Origin: Holosporaceae bacterium
Lineage (GTDB): Bacteria; Pseudomonadota; Alphaproteobacteria; UBA3830
Assembly: GCA_031288435.1 (NCBI GenBank)
Contig: JAITRK010000065.1
Location: 1 to 8,511, forward strand
Length of the DNA: 8,511 nt
Reading direction: 5' to 3'
Shown here: one piece after another, positions 1-5,960 of the stretch
Numbering within the stretch: the first letter of the stretch is position 1
How the letters are laid out: each line of letters starts with the position of its first letter
Notes under the pieces: model-generated
Databases searched by the model: none
Told to the model about the DNA's origin: nothing
The model's input: only the letters and a program-made list of their open reading frames with translations
Made by a program: the position numbers and the translations under genes

Positions 1-730
1 CTTCCGAAAATCCATAGGTAATAATTCTCCGATCTGCCATGGATTCGGATATTTTTTTCACCTCCGGATGATCTATGCACAAAATTCCTACTCCATAGAA
101 TGGTATATTTTTTATAAATTTAACAAATAAATTTCGCAGTTCCGAAAAATCCTTGAAATTATCCATGTGGTCAAAGTTTATGTTGGTAACCACAGCCACT
201 GTGGACATTAATTCTGTAAACGAGCCGTCGGATTCGTCCGCCTCAACCACGACGTAGTCACCGGCTCCGAGACGCGCGTTACTATTATAGGCGTTTATAA
301 CTCCGCCGTTTATAACTGTAGGATCAAGGGCGGCCTGATCCAGAACTGCCGCTATCAGCGACGTCGTTGTGGTTTTACCATGCGTGCCGGCGACTGCCAC
401 CGATATTTTTATTTTTATCAATTCAGCCAGCATTTCCGCTCTTCTAACCACTGGAATTTTCAGCCTTCTTGCTTCAAGTACTTCCACATTGTCTTCGGAA
501 ATGGCAGAGGACACGACAACTACCGACGAACCACGCACATTGGCAGCTGCATGTCCTTCAAAAATTCTAACGCCTTTTCTGGCCAGGCGAGAGGTCAGCG
601 CGTTCTCTTTCATATCGCTTCCGCTGATATGATAGCCGAGATTTACCAGAATATCCGCTATGCCGCTCATACCTATGCCGCCAATACCAACGAAATGTAT
701 AGTTCCAGAACCGGCCGGGAATCTTTTCAT
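1..730 (-). CDS. murC: UDP-N-acetylmuramate--L-alanine ligase (MurC), N-terminal part, cut by window edge
   Basis: Cytoplasmic ATP-dependent ligase that adds L-alanine to UDP-MurNAc, the first amino acid of the peptidoglycan stem peptide. About 243 residues are visible, roughly half of a normal MurC; the C terminus lies beyond the left edge. Seen in the translation: a Rossmann-type GIGGIGMSG at residues 15-23, the ATP-binding AGTHGKTTT at 114-122, EADESDGSF at 163-171 and TNINFDHMD at 182-190. All are Mur-ligase hallmarks in their usual order, and the THGKTTT context plus the N-terminal glycine-rich loop favour MurC over MurD, E or F. The ATG at 730 is preceded by AGGAG at 739-743 with an 8-base spacer. 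It starts 32 bases after the murG stop, so the two genes are very likely cotranscribed, as in many dcw clusters. No frame damage is visible. Confidence 0.96.
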   Translation of the reverse strand, partial: MKRFPAGSGTIHFVGIGGIGMSGIADILVNLGYHISGSDMKENALTSRLARKGVRIFEGHAAANVRGSSVVVVSSAISEDNVEVLEARRLKIPVVRRAEMLAELIKIKISVAVAGTHGKTTTTSLIAAVLDQAALDPTVINGGVINAYNSNARLGAGDYVVVEADESDGSFTELMSTVAVVTNINFDHMDNFKDFSELRNLFVKFIKNIPFYGVGILCIDHPEVKKISESMADRRIITYGFSE

Positions 731-762
731 GATTATTTCTCCTAAAAATCACAAATAGGCCA

Positions 763-1812
763 CTAGGCACGCGCTATGTCTTCTAAAATTTCGACAAACA
801 AATCGTTTGCATTAGCCATATGCCTGTTGATCATATTTGATGCAGCAGACTTTAGCAATTCCCTATCGTCTAAAACTTTCTGCAAAATAGATGATATCTT
901 TTCGGCGGCATCGTTTTTTTCTTCCACTAGCCAGGCTGCATTTTTTTTTGCATAGTCTATGGCGTTGAGAAATTGGTGATTGTCCGTAGCTTCCGGATAT
1001 GGTACCAGTATGGCCGGCCGCCCCAACGTAGACAGTTCGGCAAGAGTGGACGCTCCAGATCGGCATATTACAAGATGTGCATTTGCCATTATTTCCGCCA
1101 TATTGTGCAAAAAATGCCGGCCGCTGAATTTCACGCCGACTGTGTCGTAGAATTTCTCTAATTGTTCTTGCTCTTCTTGTCTTACCTGTTGAATTATTTC
1201 GATTTTCTGTCGTTTGGCTTCGTCCAATCGCCCCATGGCGTCCGGAATAATCTGCGAAAACGACCTTGCTCCCTGGCTACCGCCAATCACCACAATTTTT
1301 ATGGCGCTGTCAGGATCGCAGCAGCAATACGGCACGGTCCTCCCCAGGCGCAGAAAATCTTCTCGCACCGGAGACAGTACACGGCGCCAGCCTCCACCAA
1401 TATCAAAAAAAGATAATTTCAAGCGCGCCAGCGGCGCTAACAGCCTATTAGCTTTTCCAACGACGGAATTTTGCTCATACAGAACCACTTTAGATCCAAG
1501 TACGGCGGCGGCTAGCAGCGGAATCACTGTAAACAACCCGCCAAATCCAACAACAACATCCGCCGGATTTCTATACCACAATCGAAGAAGCGAAAAAAAT
1601 GCGCGGACACTCTTGCCAAGATCAGAGAGTCCACCGGATCGTCTGACGGTTTCAATGACCATGAACATACTACGCGGCAGAGCGTTGCAAAAGACTGCTC
1701 CACGAGCATCGGTCACCATGAACACGTCATGCCTGTTTTTCAGGGCATCTAGCAACGCACAGGCCGGAAACATATGGCCACCTGTGCCACCTGAACAGAT
1801 CACTACCCTCAA
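763..1812 (-). CDS. murG: UDP-N-acetylglucosamine--lipid I GlcNAc transferase (MurG)
   Basis: Membrane-associated GT-B glycosyltransferase that moves GlcNAc from UDP-GlcNAc onto lipid I to give lipid II, the last cytoplasmic step of peptidoglycan precursor synthesis. It is 349 residues, close to the usual 350-360. Seen: the N-terminal glycine loop GGTGGHMFPA at 8-17, YEQNSVVGKANRLLAP at 112-127, the second glycine loop GGSQGA at 177-182, RSGASTLAEL at 251-260 (the acidic residue there contacts the nucleotide sugar in the family) and TDNHQFLNA at 276-284. The start is a TTG (1812-1810). It is favoured because GGAG at 1820-1823 sits 7 bases upstream and the protein then begins MRVVICSGGTGG, as expected for the family. 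An in-frame CTG 15 bases further up lies 9 bases after a GGAGG (1837-1841) and is a less likely alternative. Three consecutive cysteines (163-165) are unusual. murC follows directly. Confidence 0.96.
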   Translation of the reverse strand: MRVVICSGGTGGHMFPACALLDALKNRHDVFMVTDARGAVFCNALPRSMFMVIETVRRSGGLSDLGKSVRAFFSLLRLWYRNPADVVVGFGGLFTVIPLLAAAVLGSKVVLYEQNSVVGKANRLLAPLARLKLSFFDIGGGWRRVLSPVREDFLRLGRTVPYCCCDPDSAIKIVVIGGSQGARSFSQIIPDAMGRLDEAKRQKIEIIQQVRQEEQEQLEKFYDTVGVKFSGRHFLHNMAEIMANAHLVICRSGASTLAELSTLGRPAILVPYPEATDNHQFLNAIDYAKKNAAWLVEEKNDAAEKISSILQKVLDDRELLKSAASNMINRHMANANDLFVEILEDIARA

Positions 1813-1863
1813 GCCAAAGCTCCACAGATATAAAAACCTCCATCCTCTCAGATGAAGGTTCCT

Positions 1864-1894
1864 ATAATATCAAAACCTAACCGCTAATCGACAA
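1864..1894 (-). promoter_or_regulatory. Possible sigma-70-type promoter of murG-murC
   Basis: Reading the minus strand, TTGTCG (1889-1894) is followed after 17 bases by GATATT (1866-1871), each matching 4 of 6 consensus bases. An overlapping TATTAT (1864-1869) is a better -10 but gives a 19-base spacer. The -35 candidate is also one arm of an inverted repeat with 1916-1921. Position is right for murG, but the match is modest. Confidence 0.3.
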
Positions 1895-1932
1895 ACACAG
1901 ACCAAAAAGCCATGGTTGTCGAAACGAACCGA

Positions 1933-2121
1933 TTATTGCTGATCTTCTGTCGATGCAGGCTCAACGGCAAAGTCAGGCGTAGTTTCTGGCGTTTGCTGTG
2001 TTGTTGTTACAGCATCAACATCCGTTGTCTGCTCTGGCGTAGTTGTCTCCACATCGCAGAAAGCTAATCCGAAACATCCGACTACGGACATTAGCGCAAC
2101 TATCTTCGTAAATATCCTCAT
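1933..2121 (-). CDS. Small exported Thr-rich acidic protein, probable lipoprotein, function unknown
   Basis: A 62-residue protein with a classic export signal: basic MRIFTK, hydrophobic IVALMSVV, then VVGC at 13-16, which fits a lipobox with Cys16 lipidated. Alternatively signal peptidase I could cut after GLA (residue 20). The rest, about residues 23-62, is low complexity: 12 Thr, 10 Asp/Glu, many Gln and Pro, and no Lys or Arg, so it is strongly negative and probably disordered. I choose the ATG at 2121 over one 12 bases upstream (2133) because GGAG lies just upstream of it at normal spacing and the signal peptide then starts with basic residues. A good promoter (2152-2179) ends about 24 bases before this ATG. 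It sits alone between the transporter permease and murG. I do not recognise the family. Coding status rests on promoter, ribosome binding site and signal peptide together. Confidence 0.72.
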   Translation of the reverse strand: MRIFTKIVALMSVVGCFGLAFCDVETTTPEQTTDVDAVTTTQQTPETTPDFAVEPASTEDQQ

Positions 2122-2151
2122 ATTACTCTCCATTGTAGATATTACCGCGGC

Positions 2152-2179
2152 ACTATATCACAAAAAATCACAGCGTCAA
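2152..2179 (-). promoter_or_regulatory. Strong sigma-70-type promoter for the small exported protein
   Basis: On the minus strand, TTGACG (2174-2179) and TATAGT (2152-2157) each match 5 of 6 consensus bases and are separated by 16 bases. The expected transcription start is near 2145, giving a leader of about 24 bases before the ATG at 2121. The -35 box lies inside the 3' arm of the candidate terminator of the upstream transporter operon. Confidence 0.7.
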
Positions 2180-2194
2180 ATCGACGGTGTTTTA
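2162..2194 (-). terminator. Candidate intrinsic terminator after the transporter operon
   Basis: In the minus-strand transcript, arm ACACCGTC (2183-2190) pairs with GACGCTGT (2170-2177) around a GATTT loop, with one C-C mismatch (4 bp plus 3 bp). It is followed by GA and six T (2162-2167), and an A-run precedes the 5' arm. It lies 67 bases after the permease stop. The short, interrupted stem keeps confidence moderate. Confidence 0.5.
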
Positions 2195-2261
2195 GTTATA
2201 GTAAAGCGGCTTGATATTTGATACGATGATAATAGCATTTCTTCTGTTCATAGAAGTTTTT

Positions 2262-2909
2262 TTAGCGGTTTTTTGTATATCCGGTTGATCGTTCAATTTT
2301 TCGGCCAATGAATTCAACAAACAGAACCAAACAATAGTAATAGATTCCGGCAATGCATAGCGGTGTGAAGTATTCAAATTGCTCGGCGGCAATAATTTGC
2401 GACCTCCGCGTAATATCCATGCCGCCAATAATGGAAATCAATGTTGTTTCCTTCAGCAGTGCAATAACTTCGTTCACCAACGATGGTAAAATATTCAGTA
2501 CGACCTGGGGCAGAATAATATCCTTCCACATGTAAAAATTTGGGATTCCGAGCACCTTCGCCGCCTCGAATTGTCCCCGCGGGAGACTTTCGACGCCGGA
2601 TCTCAGGATTTCTGCGGCATAGGCGGAGCTATTAAGCCCAAGAGCTATAATGCCAGCTGATAGTATGTCGAGTTTTACTCCGATCAACCCGGGGACACTG
2701 AAATAGATGATGCTCAGCTGCAATATGAGCGGCGTTCCTCTGATGACCGAAACCCAGCTCTTTACCAATGGCATAGCGATCCGGCATTGACGCAGTATGG
2801 TCAACAATATCCCAAGCATCAGCCCGATGATTATGCCTCCGGTTGTTAGCTGTATTGTAAAAACCAGCCCATGTCCTATGTAGCAACAATTAGATATTAG
2901 TTGTTCCAT
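2262..2909 (-). CDS. Polar amino-acid ABC transporter, inner-membrane permease (HisM/GlnP family)
   Basis: A 215-residue integral membrane protein, normal size for this family. It forms the channel of an importer that takes up an amino acid or related solute delivered by a binding protein. Seen: several hydrophobic segments (about 17-39, 59-75, 80-97, 140-161 and 183-201); RGTPLILQL at 57-65, the typical family signature; and the EAA loop with E115-A-A-K-x-L-G and ILPQ at 132-135, which docks the ATPase. It follows the binding-protein gene by 39 bases and is probably cotranscribed with it. The ATG at 2909 has no convincing ribosome binding site. The only strong one (AGGAG, 2936-2940) is 26 bases upstream, and an in-frame stop (TGA) between them rules out a longer N terminus. 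Translation may depend on coupling. No ATPase gene is next to it, so that partner must be encoded elsewhere. Substrate cannot be read from the sequence. Confidence 0.93.
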   Translation of the reverse strand: MEQLISNCCYIGHGLVFTIQLTTGGIIIGLMLGILLTILRQCRIAMPLVKSWVSVIRGTPLILQLSIIYFSVPGLIGVKLDILSAGIIALGLNSSAYAAEILRSGVESLPRGQFEAAKVLGIPNFYMWKDIILPQVVLNILPSLVNEVIALLKETTLISIIGGMDITRRSQIIAAEQFEYFTPLCIAGIYYYCLVLFVEFIGRKIERSTGYTKNR

Positions 2910-2948
2910 TTGATTTATATCGTTTCAACAGCATTCTCCTTCTTTCTG

Positions 2949-3683
2949 CTACTGGTATTTAGCCCTCAGCCTCTCCAATTCTCCTTCGGCCTTTAGTTCC
3001 GCCAGAGCGGCATTAATTTTATCCCTAAGAGCGGAACCTTTTTTGAGCATAATAACATATCCGTCGTTCTCGGCCACCACCGAATACTCCAAATCGCCAT
3101 TCTTTTCACAGAACATTCGCGCCGGAATGCTATCGATGAGGACATATTCCACGTGTCCGGCCTTTAGCGATTCAATGGCAACATTTACGCTGTCTACCGC
3201 CACCCGTTCTGCGGCAGGAGCTTTTTCTTTCAGAAGCTTCAGATGACCCGATGCGCCGCACTGGTAGGCCACTTTGCTTCCCGATATTTGTTCCAACCTG
3301 GTTCTGGTTGATCCTTTTTTGTACACGAGAGTGCAGCTCGATTTGTAATACTCGTCGGAAAAATCACAGCGCTTTTTCCTCTCCTCTGTTACTTCGATTG
3401 CGCTGATAGCCGCGTCAACGATTCCATCCTGCACAGAAACCAAAATGGCTCCAAATTGCATGTCATTGAATACTGCCGTTTTCCCAAGCTTTTTGGCTAA
3501 AGCCTGAGCTAGTTCGATATCAAGTCCAGTGATATTTCCGTTCTCATAGTACTCGAACGGCGGACAGTCGCCGCAGACGGCAAATTGTATGCAATCTGCT
3601 GCGCCATCGGCTTTTTTCTCGTCTTTTCCGCAGCCAGTTAACAGTAGAACAATCGCCGCCAACGTTCTAAAATATTTTACCAT
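2949..3683 (-). CDS. Amino-acid ABC transporter substrate-binding lipoprotein (family 3)
   Basis: A 244-residue periplasmic solute receptor anchored as a lipoprotein; it hands its ligand to the permease encoded directly downstream. Seen: signal peptide with hydrophobic LAAIVLLL and lipobox LTGC (residues 15-18, lipidated Cys18); the family-3 signature GLDIELAQALAKKL at 53-66; the EVTEERKKRCDFSDEYY block at 97-113, in which Arg102 normally grips the ligand carboxylate; and Asp184 in the IDSIPARMF segment, at the position that usually holds the ligand amino group. This pattern favours a polar amino acid, but which one cannot be said. The mature part has seven further cysteines (31, 37, 40, 106, 117, 142, 192), including a CxxC at 37-40, which is odd for this family. 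GGAG stands about 10 bases before the ATG. The gene follows tRNA-Thr. Confidence 0.94.
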   Translation of the reverse strand: MVKYFRTLAAIVLLLTGCGKDEKKADGAADCIQFAVCGDCPPFEYYENGNITGLDIELAQALAKKLGKTAVFNDMQFGAILVSVQDGIVDAAISAIEVTEERKKRCDFSDEYYKSSCTLVYKKGSTRTRLEQISGSKVAYQCGASGHLKLLKEKAPAAERVAVDSVNVAIESLKAGHVEYVLIDSIPARMFCEKNGDLEYSVVAENDGYVIMLKKGSALRDKINAALAELKAEGELERLRAKYQ

Positions 3684-3741
3684 AATTTGTTTTCTCCAAA
3701 TTATTTTTTTAAATTATTTTTCCAACGCCATACCTTGCCGG

Positions 3742-3814
3742 TGCCGAAAGGGAGAGTCGACCTCCCGACCTACCGATTACGAATCGGGTGCTCTACCAAC
3801 TGAGCTATTTCGGC
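3742..3814 (-). tRNA. tRNA-Thr (anticodon CGT)
   Basis: A complete 73-base cloverleaf on the minus strand: acceptor GCCGAAA/TTTCGGC with discriminator A (3742), D arm GCTC/GAGC with AGTTGGTA loop, anticodon arm with loop TTCGTAA (anticodon CGT at 3779-3781, reading ACG), 5-base variable region and T stem GGGAG/CTCCC. Thr identity fits the anticodon and the G1-C72, C2-G71 pairs. Three oddities: T-loop position 54 is G (GTCGACT) instead of the near-universal T; pair 27-43 is a C-T mismatch; and the 3' end continues CCG, so CCA is not encoded. It lies 36 bases after the rpsD stop and may be processed from the rpsD transcript, since no clear own promoter is visible. Confidence 0.95.
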
Positions 3815-3850
3815 CAATGTAATCGCCGAACACAGAGCCCATACAAGGAA

Positions 3851-4465
3851 TCACCGAGAATAAAACTCGATAACTATATTTGGCTCCATAACGACTGGAT
3901 ACGGAACATCTTCTAACCGAGGGATACGCAGGTAGGTTCCCTTCAAGATTTTATGATCCACTTCGACATAGGAAGGAACTTCCCGATCAGCCGACTGAAC
4001 CGCAGCTAGAATGGCAATGTTATTCTTGGACTTTTCACGCACTTCAAGAATATCGCCTTCACTGACATTAAACGAAGCGATGTTAACTGTCTTTCCGTTC
4101 ACCATTACGTGGCCATGGCTTATGATCTGCCTTGCCGCAAATACCGTGGAGGCAAATTTCATGCGATATACCACGGCGTCCAGACGGCTCTCCAATATTC
4201 CTATAATATTTCTACTGGTATCGCCGCGCATCTGGGACGCTTTTGCGAAAACTCTCCGGAACTGTCTTTCGGTGAGATTCCCGTAGTATCCCCTCAATTT
4301 CTGCTTCGCCAATAGCTGCACGCCGTAATCCGTCGGCTTCTTTTTATTGGCGCCGTGTTGACCAGGAGCGTAGCTCCGTTCATTTACAGGACTTTTATTC
4401 TGTCCCCAGAGATTTACTCCCAACCTTCTATCTATTTTATGCTTCGCCGCAATACGTTTGCTCAT
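3851..4465 (-). CDS. rpsD: 30S ribosomal protein S4
   Basis: Primary 16S rRNA-binding protein that nucleates assembly of the small-subunit body and takes part in decoding fidelity. It is 204 residues, full length. Seen: N-terminal basic region [30 protein letters not shown] at 25-38; [20 protein letters not shown] at 50-69; an S4 RNA-binding domain at roughly 92-152 ([13 protein letters not shown], then [14 protein letters not shown]); and a C terminus [18 protein letters not shown]. There is no cysteine at all, so this is the zinc-free type. The style matches alphaproteobacterial S4. The ATG at 4465 has GGAG at 4475-4478 with a 9-base spacer. Here rpsD stands alone, as is usual in alphaproteobacteria, instead of in the alpha operon with rpsK and rpoA. 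It has its own promoter just upstream and is divergent from efp. Confidence 0.98.
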   Translation of the reverse strand: MSKRIAAKHKIDRRLGVNLWGQNKSPVNERSYAPGQHGANKKKPTDYGVQLLAKQKLRGYYGNLTERQFRRVFAKASQMRGDTSRNIIGILESRLDAVVYRMKFASTVFAARQIISHGHVMVNGKTVNIASFNVSEGDILEVREKSKNNIAILAAVQSADREVPSYVEVDHKILKGTYLRIPRLEDVPYPVVMEPNIVIEFYSR

Positions 4466-4504
4466 TACCTATATCTCCATTCACATTAACGGACAGACCA
4501 GGAG

Positions 4505-4532
4505 ATGTTAAATGATATTCCTGGAATGTCAA
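4505..4532 (-). promoter_or_regulatory. Promoter of rpsD
   Basis: On the minus strand a perfect TTGACA -35 box (4527-4532) is followed after 16 bases by TAACAT (4505-4510, 4 of 6 consensus). The expected start near 4498 gives a leader of about 33 bases, enough to hold the GGAG before the rpsD ATG. Confidence 0.65.
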
Positions 4533-4607
4533 TTGATTTTAGGCGTAAAATGAAAAAATCGCAATCCACTAGTTAGTATGCCGTCGGTGTATAATATAAT
4601 TCGAGTC

Positions 4608-4636
4608 TTGTAAACAGATCGCTTATTAACTATAGT
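4608..4636 (+). promoter_or_regulatory. Promoter of efp
   Basis: TTGTAA (4608-4613, 4 of 6) and TATAGT (4631-4636, 5 of 6) are separated by exactly 17 bases. The expected start, about 4643, leaves a 23-base leader to the ATG at 4666. It also excludes the in-frame TTG at 4642 as an efp start. Two overlapping TATAAT hexamers upstream (4590-4600) lack a matching -35 box. Confidence 0.65.
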
Positions 4637-4665
4637 TAGGCTTGTTTTGGAGCGAAATATATCAT

Positions 4666-5229
4666 ATGAAAATAGGCGCCAACGAGCTAAGAATCGGTAT
4701 GCTAATTGAGTTTAGCGGTAAATTGTGGAAAACCTGTAAAACTCAGCACGTCAAACCAGGGAAAGGCGGAGCTTTTGTGCAGGTTGAGCTGAAGGAGCTG
4801 AAGGCCGGCACAAAATTAAACGAAAGGTTCCGATCAGACGAAACCCTGGAGCGAGTGCGGCTAGACGAGGAAGAATGTCAGCTACTGTTTAGCGACGGGG
4901 ATTCTTTTACATTTATGAATATGTCGACATTTGAGCAATTTAACGTGGATAGAGGAATAATAGGCGAGGCAGCCTGTTTTCTACAGGATAATATGACGGT
5001 AAAAATTGCGATGCACGATGGGGAGATAGTTGCGGTTTTGCTACCGGATACGGTGGTTATGGAAGTCGTTGAAACAGAAGCCGTCGTAAAGGCGCAGACT
5101 GCTGCGTCTTCCTACAAGCCTGCGCTGTTGGAGAACGGCGTTCGAGTTATGGTTCCTCCACATATTGACGCCGGAACCAGAATAGTGGTTAATACAGCAG
5201 ACGTTAGCTATGTCGAACGGGCGAAATAG
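4666..5229 (+). CDS. efp: Translation elongation factor P (EF-P)
   Basis: EF-P binds between the ribosomal P and E sites and relieves stalling at consecutive prolines. It is 187 residues, the normal length. Seen: the N-terminal KOW-like domain starting MKIGANELRIGM; the functional loop HVKPGKGGAF at 28-37, with Lys33 at the place of the lysine that carries the activating modification in E. coli; the middle OB-type domain (FMNMSTFEQFNV); and the C-terminal OB domain ending VVNTADVSYVERAK. The lysine-tipped loop suggests beta-lysylation by an EpmA-type enzyme, but no such gene is in the window. The ATG at 4666 is chosen by family start and by the promoter position. GGAG at 4648-4651 lies rather far (14 bases) from it. 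tRNA-Leu begins 13 bases after the stop and the RNase D gene follows. Confidence 0.97.
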   Translation: MKIGANELRIGMLIEFSGKLWKTCKTQHVKPGKGGAFVQVELKELKAGTKLNERFRSDETLERVRLDEEECQLLFSDGDSFTFMNMSTFEQFNVDRGIIGEAACFLQDNMTVKIAMHDGEIVAVLLPDTVVMEVVETEAVVKAQTAASSYKPALLENGVRVMVPPHIDAGTRIVVNTADVSYVERAK

Positions 5230-5242
5230 TCGCCTTGCATGC

Positions 5243-5329
5243 GCCCAGATGGCGGAATTGGTAGACGCGCTAGGTTCAGGTCCTAGTCCACGCAAGTGGG
5301 TGGAAGTTCGAGTCTTCTTTTGGGCACCA
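5243..5329 (+). tRNA. tRNA-Leu (anticodon CAG)
   Basis: An 87-base class II tRNA: acceptor GCCCAGA/TTTGGGC with one G-T pair, anticodon arm CTAGG/CCTAG with loop TTCAGGT (anticodon CAG at 5277-5279, reading CTG), a long variable arm typical of leucine tRNAs, T loop TTCGAGT, discriminator A and an encoded CCA (5327-5329). It starts 13 bases after efp and ends 22 bases before the RNase D gene, all on the plus strand. It is therefore probably cut out of a longer transcript from the efp promoter. Confidence 0.96.
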
Positions 5330-5351
5330 AATTAATAAATGAGGCAATCGC

Positions 5352-5960
5352 ATGAATTTGCACAAAAATGACCTGCCAGCCGATGTAAAATTCTCCGGTA
5401 GCGTGGCAGTGGACACCGAAACCATGGGATTGGTACTAAGGCGGGATCGCCTATGCCTGGTGCAGCTATGTTCTTCTGAGGGAGAAGTTCACATGGTACA
5501 AATGGAACCTGAAAGCTACCATAGGGCCGAAAATCTTCGTAATCTTATGGCTGATAAAAACGTCCTTAAAATTTTTCATTTTGCCAGATTTGATGTGGGA
5601 ATTTTAAATCATAGTCTTGGCATAATGGTGTCTCCTGTGTATTGCACGAAAATAGCTTCGAAATTGGCGCGAACGTATTCGGACAAACACGGCCTAAAAA
5701 GCCTGTGCAAGGAAGTTCTTAATGTGGAAATATCCAAGCACGAGCAATCATCGGACTGGGGAAGCAGCAATCTTTCCAGGGAGCAGTTGGTCTACGCCAG
5801 AGGGGACGTCATACATCTCCACGCGCTAAAAGCCAAATTAGACGAGTTGTTGTTCCGAGAAAAACGCATGCAGTTGGCCCAAAAATGCTTTGATGCTATA
5901 GAATTAATCACAGAATTGGATCAGTTTGGCCTGCCTTCGGAGGAATTGTTCCAGCATTAG
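5352..5960 (+). CDS. rnd: Ribonuclease D-like 3'-5' exonuclease (DEDDy family), short form
   Basis: A 202-residue 3'-5' exoribonuclease that trims the 3' ends of structured RNAs, chiefly tRNA precursors. The DEDDy catalytic set is complete: Asp21 and Glu23 in VDTETMGL (Exo I), Asp81 in FHFARFD (Exo II), and Tyr148 with Asp152 in YARGDV (Exo III). SDWGSSNLSREQL just before Exo III is typical of RNase D. The E. coli enzyme is about 375 residues and carries two HRDC domains after the nuclease domain; here the protein ends after the nuclease domain, as in many alphaproteobacterial homologues, so it is probably a natural short form and not a truncation. GAGG at 5341-5344 lies 7 bases before the ATG. 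It sits directly after tRNA-Leu, a fitting neighbour for a tRNA-trimming enzyme. The symbol rnd is by family, not proven orthology. Confidence 0.9.
   Translation: MNLHKNDLPADVKFSGSVAVDTETMGLVLRRDRLCLVQLCSSEGEVHMVQMEPESYHRAENLRNLMADKNVLKIFHFARFDVGILNHSLGIMVSPVYCTKIASKLARTYSDKHGLKSLCKEVLNVEISKHEQSSDWGSSNLSREQLVYARGDVIHLHALKAKLDELLFREKRMQLAQKCFDAIELITELDQFGLPSEELFQH

Noticed and set aside
1214..1855. A 213-codon plus-strand open frame across murG
   Set aside because: It is antisense to a clear MurG, rich in Pro, Arg and Ser without domain character, so it is a shadow of murG.
2241..2262. CTTCT/AGAAG hairpin followed by seven T on the plus strand
   Set aside because: Shaped like a terminator but A/T-rich and weak. 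It lies on the plus strand where no plus-strand gene ends, and on the minus strand it has no T-tract.
2192..2428. 78-codon minus-strand frame overlapping the permease C terminus
   Set aside because: Mostly overlaps the permease in another frame. Its last ATG (19 codons, from about 2251) has no ribosome binding site.
3697..3720. Repeated AAATAATTT before the binding-protein gene
   Set aside because: A short A/T-rich direct repeat with no hairpin potential; likely compositional.
3815..3850. Separate promoter for tRNA-Thr (TTGTAT with a TTACAT)
   Set aside because: The -10 matches only 3 of 6 bases and lies within a few bases of the tRNA 5' end, so it could not start transcription correctly.
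4590..4600. Double TATAAT upstream of efp as the main promoter
   Set aside because: No TTGACA-like -35 box at 16-18 bases for either copy; the TTGTAA/TATAGT pair just downstream fits better.
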